Positions 1 through 15,400 of a stretch of 64,000 bases of DNA are shown here, in pieces. How positions within the stretch are numbered: position 1 is the stretch's first letter; the number at the start of each line of letters is the position of its first letter. The stretch lies in NCBI RefSeq assembly GCF_047495875.1, contig NC_092473.1, positions 11,747,733 through 11,811,732 on the forward strand, read 5' to 3'. The position numbers and the translations under genes were made by a program. This DNA comes from Pithys albifrons albifrons. Taxonomy: Eukaryota; Chordata; Aves; Passeriformes; Thamnophilidae. The notes under the pieces are model-generated. The model was not told the DNA's origin, ran no database searches, and saw only the letters and a program-made list of their open reading frames with translations.

Positions 1-494
1 GAACCAGGGCATCAAGCTAGAAGAAAAATAATGAGTAAATCGTTAAGAAGTTTAAAGTACAATCCAGGCCCTGGCTCTTCCAGCAGTGTTTCCCAATTCC
101 TTTCCAGCTACAGAAGGGGGTTAACAGAAATTATTTACAGGTAGAATCTGTGAGAAAATGCAATGTTACAGCTGGCACAGGATCTGAAGCCGTAGTCCCT
201 ACAGACATCAAAGCAGGATCAGACATCTGCACAGTTGTGCTTTACAGAAGTCTTTGGCACACAGAAGCTTGTGGAGTTTATACTATTTTATAAAAGGACA
301 TTGCAAAATAAACCACACCAGAACTCTCTGCTCCTCAGAGTGCAGGCAGAGAAGGGGTAACAGAAAAGCAAGGCAAAGAAACCAAAGTTATCCAGGAAGT
401 TCTTGTCCATCCTTGCCTTCTAAACTGGGCATCAAGATAGCATCTGCTCTGCACACACATCTGGAAAGGGGGTTTCCTAAGCCTCTAACTTTAC
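1..494 (-). other. INTS1 intron following exon 38
   Basis: Position 494 downward starts with a good donor (GTAAAG on the minus strand) after the exon that ends at 495. I looked for the next expected INTS1 exon (the segment after the ...TCK residues) in this stretch and found none, so it is intron that continues past the window edge. No repeat or RNA gene was recognised in it. Confidence 0.8.
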
Positions 495-3400
495 CTTGCA
501 AGTGCTGCTGTCTCTTGCTCCTTCGCTGGTAAGAAGCATCTCAGGCATAGGCACAAGGAGTTCAGGTAGCTGCAGGTATATCTGCAGCAGAAGGTCCTGG
601 CAACATTTCCCCACAGAGCTAAAGGGAAAAGGGAGAGGTCAGTCACTGGTTACTAAATTAGTTCAACTAGCAAATATCCCAGACCCGTCAAACCAGCAAC
701 AGCCTTCCTGCATGTGGCAAAAAGACCATGTAAAAAGACCAAACCCAACTAATCTCAATGAGTGTTTTTAAGTCTTTGTTTCTTTTGAACTACTCAGATC
801 ATTTACTATCTACAGGGATCCATCCACAGTCTCTGGGGATCCATCATTATCCAAATTAGGCCATTTGAAGTTAGAAAACTGCAGTTACAATGGGGGAACA
901 GGACAAGAAAGCTTTGCTTATATCTCCAGTGAAGTCCCTACATGTGGTACTCATGAGCATCCCCATTCCAACTGGAGAAGAAGCCAGAACCACAACTATT
1001 CAGACTAGCCAACATGTTCTTTACACACCTGAAACCCCTGCAGATCCCTGGCATAGTCTGTACTGGGAGGCAATTCAATGCAATAATGACTGAGATTACT
1101 CAGTATCTTTTCTAAAATCACCAAAAGCGAGGTTGGAATTAGGTCAGTTCCTTCCACTGCCACAAAAATATCATCTTCCTGTTCTTTCCACAGCCCTAAA
1201 ATAGCTGTTAGGAAACAATCTGGTCTCCACGCAGCTTTGAGAGCAATCGTAACAGTCAGAAGCAGGATGTATTATGGAAAGTGACTCAAAGAGTGAGTAG
1301 ACAAGAAATCCCACGTTAGGAACTAGTAATAAAATATAAGCATTGCCTTATAGAAATAAAGGGGGGAAAAAAAGCATGGCATCATCCTGATGTCCTAAAA
1401 GCAAAAGAGCCCTTAAATTTCACTTTTGAAGTTATCTTCCTTGTCCAAGTACCCCTTAAAATGACTTAATTCTTCCCCAAAATCTCCAGGAGAATAGTGT
1501 GTACTTTTCATATGGGCTCTGGAACACGATATTCTTAATGGAGACATGCTGGCAAGTTTCATCATTACCTGACTGCCTGTGCCCAAGAATTACAATTACA
1601 GCAGACAAGGCTCCCCATTTGCAGCCTCACCTGCTTCCCCACTGCTGGATGCAGTTGGTCAGATACTCTGTTACTTTTTTGATGTTCTCAAGGTCCCCAT
1701 GAGAACAACTGAGCAACAAAGGCAGTCGAGACTGGATGAGTGTGCAGGAGGCCTCGTCAGTGTTCTGGTATCTGGTCTCTGCTTCAGCAAGGATCAGCTC
1801 CACCATGCTGATCAATTCTGATGCCTTCAGGTGGAGCACAAATTCCTCACGGCGCTTCTGTAATGCAAGAGGGCACCCCTAATGATTCCACACCAAATCC
1901 CAAGATCCTTAGTTTCTTCCAGACATGCCTTCCCCAACTGGAATGGAGTATCTCTCAGAACTAGGCTAAAGAACTGCCCCATACTTTGAGCTCCGAAAGC
2001 ATCACAGCCACAAATGAAACCTCTTTACCCCTCCTCTACTTTCTGAATTAATTTACTTCTATCCTAGCATGTGTGATGAGTCAAAAATCATAATTCAGTC
2101 ACCAAACCAAAGAAAATCTGTGGAGAAGAGACACAACCACCTTTTCTTTGTAAAATGGCAATTATCCCCTACTGGGTTTTAGCTTGCTTGCCACTGTAGC
2201 CTTGTGCCTTTAACAGAAATTGTGGCAACTGCTGCAGGGGAAATGCCAAGTGGGCAAACTTTGTGTGTTCATATCAGCTTTTTGGACTCCAAATTGCCAC
2301 TGTAATATGTAACATAGCAGAGCAGCTAAGTAACCAGCTGAGGTACAGAGAGCAAACTTGGCATGCTGCTCCTAAATCACTCCAGCCACCTCTTGGCCAT
2401 GGAAAAATCAGGCACTGTGAAAACATTACCTCTCACTCCATTCAGAGAGGAATCTTGAAAGAACTGAAACAATACCTGAGGAGTTCTCTGGTCCCTTCCC
2501 TGCCAGATCCGAGGAATGTGAATACAGGCCCACAAGAAATCCAAGGATGCAGTTGGGTCAAACCTGACAGAAGACAAAAGAAGACAGATTTGCAATTAGA
2601 GTCAACACAGCCCTCAGGCAGCACACAAACACATGGAAGCATAACTAAACATGATGAGTGCTGTGAAGAAAGAAACATCTGCAAATGTAAAAATAGAATC
2701 CATTAAGTCTCGAGAAGGGGTTTGGTTCTGTTCCCAGATTATGACTAAATATTTATTGCAGTAAGCACAGCACAGGATAGAGAGCATAAAAAATGGCATT
2801 CAGCAAGTGTGGGGACTACATGGAGCCTTGCACCACAAGGCCAGGAGTTGGTCATGAACACAAACAACTCGTACAATCAGACCAGTGACCTAACTCTCCC
2901 AAGTGTATGGAACATCCTATTATAGCTCTTATCTTGGATTGCAGAAACTTGTGTAATTTTGAGCAAGAGATCAACAATAAAATAATAAGCAAACTGAAAT
3001 ACTACCAGCATTAGAAGTATTGCTGTTATTAGGTGGTAGCTTTTCCTGGTCTGGAAGTGTAACAAGTTTAAGCAGAATACTACTACAGTGGCTCTTCAGT
3101 ATTTGAGAGCCGTGTATAGAAGCCGAGAGCCAGGCTGCTCCAGAGATCAGAACTGGGAGCCTGATGTCAGGAAGGAGTTAGAGAAAGACTGGCAATGGAG
3201 TGTGGTACAACCAAAAGATTCAGCAGAGTGTGACCAGCTACAGAGACAGCCTTCAGTTTGTTATCCAAGCCATCTTGCAAACTCTGTATTCGTAAAGATT
3301 ATCAACAAGGGCAATGCAAGATGGATTACTCACGATTAGCACTTCCTGTTTAGAACACAGCCAAATCTTTATGTGCTGCTTCCATCAAACAGCAGGTAAT

Positions 3401-6400
3401 ATTTGTATCAAGGTACACAAATCAGCAGGACTAAAATCAACATCTTTCTCACAAAGCCTGTTTTTGGCTGAGTTACATCTCCTGGCAGACTCATTGTGGA
3501 ACATGGCAGGTCTTGTTCTCTCTCAGACACGAGTGGCCCAACTCAAATGCCTTTGCTAGGCCTGAAAAGCAAAACTCACCTTTGCTCCCGGTTTCTGCCA
3601 AGCAGAAGCCTGATGCACTGGTGCAGCGTCGTCCAGCTGGACTGGTGGGTCAGAAGAGCCAAGAGGTATGGGCGGAAGGAGGGCACCTGGGACCCTGCCT
3701 GAAAGGACCAAAGGAGGAAGAGATGTAATAAACTGATCCTTGCAATGAGGTGGATGTAGAAGTTACCATGTGTGTATTGCATAAGGATGATCCAGGGAGG
3801 CAGACAGTGCAGCAAGCTTTAAGATTTAGGATTTGAACTGCAGAACTTTCTACTAGAACATGGCATCAGCCATGAAGTTGTTTCAATCTTAGCTTTGGCA
3901 CTGCACTTCTGGGCAACCTATTGATCTGTCTGCAAAAATACCAATGAAAACACACCTGGCTGGGCTGTTATAGGACTGTGTTGTGTCTGTAATGCACTCT
4001 GAAGTCCTGAAAAAACACAGGTGATGAGATATACAGGTAAGATGAAATACAAGCTTTGCACTGAGAAGGATGCACCGGAACTCCCCTCCTACTCAGCCTG
4101 TGCTGCTTCAAACTCATACAGTAACGTGTGACAAAACATAAAACTACGACCTGTCCATTTTTAGGTACAGGTAGTTTCAAGTACAGCAGTCCCTCTATCC
4201 AACCACTCTTACTTTGTTCCAGGAGAACAGCAGCTTCTGCTGGAGATCAGGGCAGCTGCTGATCACCTCTGGGTCCAACATCTCCAGCCAGTCATTGAGA
4301 AGGCCAGAGGCAGGCCCTGGCCAAGCTGATTCAGCACTGTGGAGGAAACAAAGCCAGTGTCACAACCGGCATCAGGCACCCAGACCTACCAGTGAATTCC
4401 CATCATTCCCTAAGCTCACCTGCAACTGTCGACCTCCTTCTTCACTGGTGTTTCCTCTTTGTCCTGGAGCAATAAGGAGCTCACCACAGCAACTGGTTTC
4501 ATGGCAGGACACCGGGCAGTGGTCTCAACAGTAGCTGAGAAGAGGACAGTCAGAAGTTCCTCCAGGTATGGAGAGTGAGTTTCAATCAGACCTTGAAGGA
4601 CTAGCAGAGGGAGAAAGATTCACTCGTTAACTTCAGGATGTGGTGAAAGGTATGGAACCTTAAGAATGTCATTAGTGAGGAAGAAGGAAGCCATTTTTAT
4701 TAGGATAGTAGGCTTCCATTTCTATTTTTATTAGTGGAAACCAGCAGTTTGCTGAGAGACTTAATCTCAGCCCCAGATCACAGTTTATAAACCCACATAC
4801 AGTGGGGGAGAAGGAGGTGATACAAAATTAGGACCAAGCTTAGATCAGTTCACATTTTCTGATCCAAGCAGAAGGCAGATTCCCATAGCCTGCACAGGAG
4901 GCACTCTTGCTAGGCTAGAAATTCAACCAGCTGCTGCAAGGGGGAAGGAGAGCAGAAGGACATCCATACCTTTGCTGATGAGCTCTGGCTCCACATTACA
5001 CTTCTCTCCTGATTTCAGGGTTGCAATGATGGCACGTACTGTGGAGCTGATCACGTCAGGGTCACGACGGAAAGTCAGAGCTTCTGTGAGGTGCAAGAAG
5101 CCACCTCGAACTGTAAAGAAATCCCAGCATTGACATCCCAGGGCAAGCCAGTCCCCACATCAGACTTCTCTTCTACAGATGCCCCATGTAGCTCCAGGAC
5201 ACAACTACTCAAACATGCACACACTGGACTCTACTGCTACTTACTCCCACCAAACCCCTTGACAGCTTTCCTGCATGTTACAGTGACATGTGGCTAAGAG
5301 AAAGCTCTGTAACCACAAACCCATTTCCACACCTAACCTCTTGGTTACAGACTCTTCCACCCAAGAGACAGCAGATGATTAACAACTGTACAAGTCATGA
5401 TGTGACCTTGTTCCAGAGACCATTCCTTCACGCTTATCTACCAGGACGACAGCTCACACAGAACTCCTGGCCTGAGAATTTGGAAGTTTTTCCTGAGAGA
5501 TCTGCTGCGCTTGGTGTGGTGCTACCAGGTGTCTACTACAAACTCCTAGAGTTAAATCACTTGTTCACATCCTCAAGGAGTTTCTATAGCACAGCATAGT
5601 CCCTTTGCTGCTCCTCTAAAAGGCTGCCCATCACACTTCCTACTCTGGGTGTAGTTTTGTTTCTGTCCTCTTCTTGGCCCACTTCATCCTCTCTGAGTTT
5701 CATAAGCTGCCCAATACCAGTACCATCATTGATCCTGTGTCTTGAGGAGTACTGCACAGCAAAGGCCTTCAGCTGACCACGGAGGGGACCTTCTTCCACT
5801 GCAGGGTTCTCTAACCACTGCAGCATCTGCATGAGCACTTTGAAGAAGAGCGAGGAGAAGGCAGTGTCCTGTGGCATGCAGTGCTGGGGAGTGCAGCAAA
5901 AGACACTTGCTTATCCATACATGAAGAATAACAGCAAAGATGTCAGGAAAGTTGCAGACAGTGGCACATACTGCCAAGAATACACAGAGCACACCTACAG
6001 TCGGACCACAGCTCACTCAAATGAAGGCAGCAGCTTTTAGTGGATAAACGCAAGGCAGAAGACTCAGCAATACACAAAGTACCTCTCCCAGCATAACTAA
6101 GGTTAACTTTTTGCCTTCCTTCATCATGAGGAAAGGAATGAGGTACTTCATTGGATAAATCTCAGCCTGTTGTGAAGACTAAAAGGAGTTTTTCAAAAGG
6201 CTGTTCAAAGGACTATTCAGCCTGAAGAAGAGAAGGCTTTGGGGAGACCTTATAGCACCTTCCAGTACCTAAAGGAGGTCTGCAAGAAGGCTGGAGAGGG
6301 ACTTTTGACAAGGGTATGGGATGATAGGCAAAGTGGGAATGGCCTTAAGCTGAAGGAGGGCAGTTTTAGTTTTAGATACTTGGAAGAAATTTACTGTGAA

Positions 6401-9400
6401 GGTGTTGAGGTCCTGTAACAGGTTGCACAGAGAGATTGTGAACCTCTCATCCCTGGATGTGTTCAAGGCCAGGCTTGGAGCAACCTGGTCTACTGAAACG
6501 TGTCCCTGCATATGGCAGGGGGGTTGGAGTTAGCTGATTTTTCAAGTCCCTTCCAACCCAAACCATTCTGCGATTCTATGAATTGGACCTCAGGTCTCAA
6601 ACTGTCTGCAAATGCTGTGGCTTGTAAGACATGTCCAATGCTACAAAACAGCACAGATCAGAGAACCCAAAACCAACAGAGACCCACAGTCTCAAATCCA
6701 TAGTCCTGCATAGTTACCAGGCCAGGTAAGGTGCACCTAACCTTGCAGATGAGCCCAAGTCTCAGCAGTGCCAGGCTAACGTGGCCAGCCTGCATCCAGA
6801 TGCCCATGCCCAGGCAACCTGAACCTGTGTGTCATGCTCAGCATGACACAGGTAGAGAGAGGGTCAGCACACAGCAGATTTTCTGTTTCTTCCTCACCCC
6901 TCTCTACTAAATGCTTCCAAAATCACTCACCTGGTACTGGTAGAGCTGGCGCATGAGCGGGCAGGAGATGAAGTGGTGGCGGTGCATGGCCATGACCAGG
7001 GCACCGCTGTGTGGGGAGTTCAGCAGCGCAGCCAACGCCTGCAGGAGCCGTGCCGTGATCCCGGGAACCTGTGTGTTCCCCTGGCGGATGCGAGCCAGCT
7101 CCTGCCCCAGGGCCTGCTGTAACGCCAGGGCAAGCGGGCGTAGGTTTGAATTCTGCCACCGCGGGTCTGGGGTTAGCGGGAAAAGCTGGTAGGATACAAA
7201 AGGGGGTAAATTTATGACAGCAAATGAAAGGACTTGCTGCATCATAAACATCCTGAGGCAGAGGACTGATTTGCCTTGTACAATTATACTGACTGTGGGC
7301 TAATGGAAACCTTGATACAGCTTTTTCAATATTTTAATGCCTGGTACATGAACATAAGCAGCATGTCTGCAACCCCAACATGACTATCAACACTGATACT
7401 GCAGGAGAACCATGCTACCCAAACACAGACAACCAACTTGGCCAATTAATTCCCTATAGGCACCTTCTGGAGTCAGTGGAGAGAGGGAGGCTCTGTAAGC
7501 AGACAAGCGAGCGTACAAATGCTGTTTACACACAGCTTTGCTGCCAAGGCCCTGTGAGCATTTCACAAATCCTCCTTCCACTGCTGAGAGGAAAGGCAGA
7601 ACACAGAACAAACAAGAACAAACAAGGTGCAGAGACAGTAACATGCTAGTAGGCACTGATAGTATTAGGCACAATCAAAAGCCACATCATGTTCCAACTA
7701 CAAGAAAAAAATTCCTGCCATCAATTCCACCAGGCTGGAATGGCACAGCCTCATTGTATCAGGGCTTTCATACTTATGGCCTGCAAACACTGGAGGAGGA
7801 AGGAGTCACAAGATGCAAATACAAGAGAAATGGATTCTGCAAAGCTGCTGCAGGGAGGCAGCTAATCAGCTGGAGGTTATAACAGTACCTGCAGAAAGAT
7901 GCTTGCCAGATCATCTTCTGGGCCCAGGACATGGACCTGGCTTAAGGCCCGGATCCGGCTCTGACTTTGAGAGTTCTCAGGACTAGATTTTGACCTTGCA
8001 GTCTCAGAACTATCTGCAAGAGGAAGAAAAGGAAAATGCTGTTATGGTAGCTAACATCTGGAGCCCCCACACTGGATCACCTTCAGCTTTACAGTCTCTA
8101 ACTACTGAGGAATTCAGCAGCTTTTCTCTGGAGTCCAAGCAAGACCTATTTATTTTTCCGTATTACTCAGAAAAACTCATTGTAGCAAACTCCAAAAATA
8201 TTGGAATTTATCCCTTTGCCAGGAGCCAAAAACTCTAGCAAGTCCTGGTGTCTAACTGTAGCTTGCTGGTACATTACAACACAAGCATTTTTAAAGACAG
8301 CTCTTCCTATCCCTCTCAACAGCAAAGAAGGAGGGAAGCTTGGAAGATGACTTTGAAATTTAGGCAGTACCTCGACGGGCTGGTAAGGAGGCAGTGAGCA
8401 GGGAATGGAAAGTCTGGCCTCCTGTTGCCCCTCTCTCATGTTGAACCTCCACAAGATGCGCCATGTAGTCTGAAAAAAGGGAAAAATAAGAACACATCAT
8501 CATCTCACCCTCTTTAGTAAATCAGGACAGAATATACTGTTTGTACACCTCCCACATAGAAAAGAATCTGCTCTTCCTATGGACTTTGCAAATATGATGC
8601 CTTGAAAACTTTCTTTCTTTCTCTTACAAAGTACCTTTTAGACTCTGTACACTTCACTCCACAAAGTCCTTCTGTATTTGAGGAAATACAACCATCCAGA
8701 CAAGTGCTAGAGAGGTGTCTATAGTGACAAGCTGCCAAAGCAGCCTGTGCACAGGGTATGTTGAACTAGCTTGGATTTTTCCAAGAAAGTCACAGGAGAT
8801 ACTCATGAAAGCTGTTCAAGAAAAAGTAAATTGCCTAGTCAGCCTCATCTGAAGCTCTTACTCTTGTCCATGATGTTCTGCTCCAGTGTCTGTGGGTCAT
8901 GAGACACTGCCTGATCCAGGTACTGCAGAAGTTTGCTCATGCTGGAAACTGGGATTCCAAAGGACTGAACAAAGAGAAGCAGCTGCTGTGGCTCCAGGTC
9001 CTGCAGGGCTGAAATACATAACCACTTATTCCTCAGACCTTCAAACTGCCCACAGAGGGTCATCTTTATTACCTGATCTTTCTGCTTTTGGCTGGACCAA
9101 CAGTGACACAGTAATGATAGCTGCAGAGAGCCTAAAGCAAGAAGTCAGACAGCTGCCTACTATGTTTTCTTTCCTCTGCAAATCATTGCCACCTTATTGC
9201 ATCTTCCAGTTAATTCACTCACTGGCTAATTTGATCTTCTGTTTAATTTTATTAGAACCTCAGTAACACAATCATTCATATTAAAAAATAACTTCCACCC
9301 TATCTGTTGATGGCTGCAGGCAGGAATTATTGTATAATTCAATCACTGGCTATAGACAGCTGTCATTTAATTAGTTAAATGGGACAAAAGCTCTGAATAC

Positions 9401-12400
9401 CAAGAAGAGAGCACTGATGAGCAGTGCAAAGACCAAAGCAACTACAGGTCTAGCTTACATCCTTCAGACACGGATTTCCACACTGCAAGCACAGTATGCC
9501 CTGTGGAAGCAGTGTGTGCTTACTGTCTGGTGGCAGCATTGCTTTGGCTCACCTGAATTGTTGTAAAAGAGATGAGCCTCCAATTCAGAGTCCCCCATTT
9601 CCTTTAAAATACACAGAAAGGACAATACCCATAGAGACTCACTCCCCTACTGACAGCCTCACTGAAAGACATCCAAGTAGGATGGCTGGGCACACTTGAG
9701 TACTCTCCCATTCCTTTCAGGAGGCTCTGAAACACCAGCAGGCCACAGGCTCACCTGCATCCACAAGCCGTGGGACCTCAGAGCGGATCATGCGCAGCTT
9801 CAGCCAGTCAGGGAGCAGCAGTGCCTCCTCTGAGGTGTCAACCAGGAAAGCAGTAGGAAGGGGCTTTTTCTCCGGGAACCATATATCCAGTAAGGTATAA
9901 AAATCACCATCCCCTGCTTAAGAGTGGATACAAAATTATTTCCCATGTTCACAAACACCCTGCCCTTCTCTATCAAATCAATACACCAGAAAACACCATC
10001 ATTTTAATATTTCCTGCTGTCTGCAGAAGGCAAAAAAAAAGAAATCAGCCTGCAAATCCTTCACTCTCTGCAGCAATATTCTGATAACTCTTACAGCTAC
10101 AAAGAAGTACTGCAAGGGAGAAGCCTGTGAGTCAAAGGATTAACATCAGCCTGACCTGTTAGGAGATGGCAGATAAAGAAAAGGCTCTCTATATTGCCCA
10201 CAACCCCCTGAAAAAATATGAGCACACTTCACTAACCTTGAGGTGGCCCCAGTGTCAGGAGAATAACCATGGCATGAACAACAAGGATGTGCATAGTGGC
10301 TGTTTCCCCACTAGTCCAACGAAGGAACACCTGATCCTGGGACTCTGACTGTAAAAAGGTAGAAAAAAACAGGATAAACAAAGGTGGGAAGGGAAAGAAG
10401 AATAAGATCTTTGAGGTACAGACGAAATAAGAACATAAGAATGGACAATTTAGTGAGACCAAAGTTCCCAATATCTTCAACAGTGGGACAAAACATTCAG
10501 AGGAAAAGTTAAAAATGCTTTTTACAAACACATACACTTGGCTCTGATATTCTACCACCATCCAATTATTTTCAGATCAGGGAATTCTTGAACCAAACCT
10601 GGTTTATACATAGTCAGTAACCCACAAAGGGCTTCTCTTTTGTTAACTTGCTTAAGAAGGGCATGGGGCACTCACCCAACTGTACACCTCCTCGCCCTCC
10701 TTACTCTGCCGCATGCGTTTGATGTAGCGGGAGAAGATGGAGAGAAGAGCCACGAGCACTGCGTCTGATTCAGCACTGTAGGAGAGCTTGGAGAAGAGGT
10801 GGGACATGATGGTAGAGCGCTCCACTATCAGTCGAGCAACATCCTGCGAGGGGAAAAGACATATGAGGTCTTCCCTCATGTTTCATTGCATCAAGTTCTC
10901 CACTTTCCACCCACAGCCCGGTTAACACCACTCTGGAGATCAGTATGTAGAGTCAAGAGTAGAACTGATACAACAGGGAAAAGGCCAGTGCTTTGTGTGC
11001 ATCTTACAGTGTCCCCAGTTGAGCACAGCTGTATTCTGATTGCAAAGTAGCATTTACTTAGTAAAATCCAGCAATTCTCTGAAGCAAAAGATCTACTGAC
11101 TCTTATCATTTAATCTTCTTTATGTATCTAAACAGATCTATGGAGGGGGTACCAGAACACAAGCCTCTGAAAGCAATGAAAAAAACCACCCAGAGATAAA
11201 ACAGTGGGAAAAAAAAAATCAGTGTTTAAAAACTAACCCACACACCAAAAGCTTTTTAAAAAAAGAAAAAAAAACAAATCTAGTTTTGGTTATAGACAGT
11301 GCAAATCCCACCATTAAGGTTCCTGACTTCCCATTCTCTCCCCAGATACATGTGACTGCAGGTTTAGCACCTGTTTACTGCCAGGTGGCAGGATTTCCGT
11401 CAAACCACTATCCACTTTTGCAGTCCCTATTTCACCTGATGGGCTGCTGGATTGTAGGTTATTGCTCTGATTTAATTTCATGATATGACCCAAAAACATA
11501 GGATGCCTTTCAACATAAACACAGAGACACAAACACATAGTTATCAGTCACATGCTCCCAAAAAATTCATCCTGCTGGTGCAGCAAGTCCCATGGCTACC
11601 ACTATCCTGGGACATGCCATGTGTCCCCCATGCAATGCCCCCTCTCACCAGAGCGAGGTCGTTGTGTTGTCCCTGCTCCTCCACTGGGGCGTGCTGGGAC
11701 AGGTACACCAGGTAAGCACTGATGGTCTGGGGATCTGTCTCCATATGGATGGCCTAGAATAAGATTTCCTTTCATCAGAAATCCAGATTTAATGGAAACA
11801 AGCACCAGCATAAAAAAAAATTCTTCTGCAATCATATAAACATGTCGAGGTCACACCCAGGTGTTTGTTCAGGTTTGTTTTAGCACAACTGAAAAAAGAA
11901 CAAGCTGGACACTCATCCCTTCAGCTGCCAACACCCACCTGCTGCAAGGCCAGAGCTGTTGTTGCTCTCACACTGTCAAACAGTGGGAGCCTTGGGAGGT
12001 CTCTCAGCAACCACTGATATCCCTGCAGCAGCTCAGAATCACCAGAGTCTTCTTCCATGGGGTGATCTTTCTCCTCTCCATCACGCATTCCCCCTTCTGA
12101 CAGCACCAAGGACAGGCCCTGCAGAAGTCACATGGACACAGCTGTTGCATTTGATGAAGTCACAGCTGGACTGCTAGCTTCAGACTAGTGAATATAACAG
12201 AAACAAGCTTGAAACACCATGGAAAATTCCAAATGCAGCACTTAATAGGTTTCATCTCTCATATAATGTGTTCTCTTGACAGATACCCTGCTTGAAGTTT
12301 CTGTCTTCTCTGAGCATAACCTTTCTGAGCTCCTTGCAATTCTCTTTTGTCTTGACTCTATGCTCTAGAGCACCATACACTCACTCATTTACACTCCTCA

Positions 12401-15400
12401 CAGACAACAGCCTCTGCCAATTACTTCTGGTAGGACATGATCTGCTGAGTCTTCACCTGAAGTTCACAGAAAACAACAAAATCCAGCTCTATCTTAAGAA
12501 AAAGTACAGTTTGGCTGTTGAACAAAAACTTCTGAACAGCAGGCAGCAGAAGTGTATTTGATGGAGTCTGGACATTGAGACAAGTCACTGAAGGAGGATG
12601 ACAGGAAATAATTTCACTGTGCTGGCTCTGGACTCAGGATTATCTAGGGCTCTGCCCTTGGCTTCTGACAGACCCCAAACAAGATTTTCATTCCACTCAC
12701 CTTCATGGCCAGGACTCGGGAGGCCACCTGGGAGGAACTCAGGCGTCGCAGGAAGTAGTCAAGCACCTCGCAGGTTGTCTGTTCATCTGCTTTGGGACCC
12801 AACAGCAAGTCTTGCAAGCGTCCAAGCAACTGCCTTTGTTTCTGTTGTCTCTGTGGAACAAGAAGTTGGTCTGTTTAGTGAAATAAAATCTGGGATGCAC
12901 AGGAAGTAGATAACACAAGAGACCCTCAAGAGACTACTCACCTGGCGTTTCTTGGCACGCTGGTCTTTACTCTCACCCTCCTCTTCTTCTTCGCCTGAGG
13001 TCGATTCATCAGCAGCATCATGAAGCAGAAATTCACAAAGGCACTGCACAGGTAGGACGTCCAAGGAGCCCTCGCTGGACTGAACCAGATCTGCCAGCCA
13101 TGGCATTGACTGCGAGGAGGCCTACGATGCAGGAATAACAATATCAGCAGAACATGGAAGCATCACACTGATCATTTAATTCCCCTGCATCTCATTTAAC
13201 TTCCTTTTGCCCCTCATTCTGCTCAAGTTTCAGAGATGACAGATCAGACCCCAACACAGCCCACCTGTCTTTGAATGATGTTGAGGAGAAAGTCAGGATG
13301 ACGACTGCGACACAGAAGGTGGCCCAGGCGAAGTGACTGGTTCAGGCTTTTCACCTGCTCCAGGACATGTGGTGGAGGTCTGCGAGGGGGGCCCCTACCA
13401 CAGAAACAAGAAGTTATCCACAGGCTCACACTTTCACTCTGGTATGATGAGGATCAGTCAGTTCAGTAGTGCATGAGCGACATATGCAGGTAGCAACAGA
13501 AGGGCAATGACCAAGTGTGACATATAACAAACAGTGTGTTCAAGGCCAGGTTGGATAGGGCCCTGGGAAACTTGGTCTAGTGGAAGGTGTGCCTGCCCAT
13601 GGCAGGGGGGTTGGAACTTAATGATCTTTAAGGTCCTTTCCAACACAAATCATTCTGTGATTTTATGATCCCATGGACTACCAAACCTCAGGATTCTTCT
13701 TGCCCACATCAACCACCCCACATAGAAATGGCATTTCCTGACTAGTGTTAATCGGAATGTTGTGATGGCACCAGAATGCAAAAGGCCACTTACTGAGGAT
13801 CCAGACTTGTCAGTTGGGACAGTAAGAGGCTGCTGCTCTCTGTAATTGTTTGTTTTGTGGATGCAGCAGCCAGATGACCCTCAAATGCAAGAATCTCCTG
13901 CTTTTCTCTCTGGGAGATTTGAAGCTCACGATTTATCATCTCTGTGCGTGATTCCTCATCCGTCAAGGTACATTGAGGATAGGAATAATTACTGAGAAAA
14001 TAAGTTTAAAAAAAGGAAACTGTTATCTTGTTCTATGCAAAATTCATGAACCAGTCAAAAAAACCCCAGGACCTTGGCTCTGACAGACAACATAGGAAAA
14101 ACAAGGCAGTTTTCCCAATGGAGCCAGGAGACTGAGACTTTTTCAGCAAGGCACGTCACAGTCAACTCCCCCTTTTTCTCAGTTTTATTTCCTTGCTCAT
14201 AATATTTCTGTTGAGGGAAGGCACTTTTCCCACTCCAGCTGTAGTGCTGTTGCTTATTTTAAGCTTATTAAGACAGCTTATTTTACACCAGTCCCACTGG
14301 AAAGGAAGTTGCCACATGGCACAAACTTAAGTCAGAAATGTGTTTACAGTAATCTATTTGATTTATGTATGGATTTAACTATACTAACTTGGTCATGACC
14401 ATTTCCATGAGCATCTTTAGAGAGGGGTACTCCTCCCATGCAGCCAGACCTGCAGCAGAGAAGAGAAGGACAATGACGAATACAGGAAAAAAATCAAGGC
14501 CTTTATATGTATTCTAACGCATTCCAAGATGGGGACACACAAACTCACTTAAGAACAGCTCATATGACTTCGAGCACAAACAAGGTGATTCCAGCCACAT
14601 GCTGGTCCAAATCCCACCTCTGTGTGTTTTTCACCCACAGGGAATACAGTTCTTTAACTGCAGTTACCTCACCAACCCAGCAGAGGCCTTGCAAACAAGC
14701 AACCAGACTCCAGCAGAAAGCACCGTGGCCAGTTTTTGCAGCAGAAGTAGATCCTGAGAAATATCCACACTCACCAATGTTTTCCGGATTGAATGCAGCC
14801 ACCACAAGCAGAAGAGGCCAGGCTTTCCAGTAGAGAGTAGAAATAGCTAGATTTGGAGGCTGGTACCTGCAAAAGCCATCAACAAATAGAAGTGGTCAAA
14901 TTTGGTTCCTTTAACCCATCTCAAATCTGCTTTTCTCCTTAATGATGCACTGTTTAGATTCACTCAATTCAGTGGTTTTCCCAACAAACAAACTCAGAAA
15001 AAGACCCTCTCGGGAGGGACAGCAAGGTTCACTTGAACATTTTTAGAGAAGAAAGGTCAGAGTGCTTGCAGAGCAAAGCCCATTCCATGACTCAGGGCTT
15101 GATCACTCTAGAGAAATTCCCATTTGAACATGACACTGAAAATGTTTCCTCATCATTTTGTTTTTACAAATTGTAATAGAGAAAATATAAAAATCTGTGA
15201 GCTGGGAGTGTTAGTCAAGGTGAAAATGATCACAGCAAGATTATCTGTGTGGTAAGGCTTACCCTGGGGGTAGCTGGATATTCTCTGGGTGGTGGTAAGT
15301 GCACAGATTTAAGACTGCATCGATCAGCTGGATTCTTTCTACCCTCAGGACTTCAACATCTGCAGGAGAAGAAAAGACTGAACAGGTTATTGACCTGTCT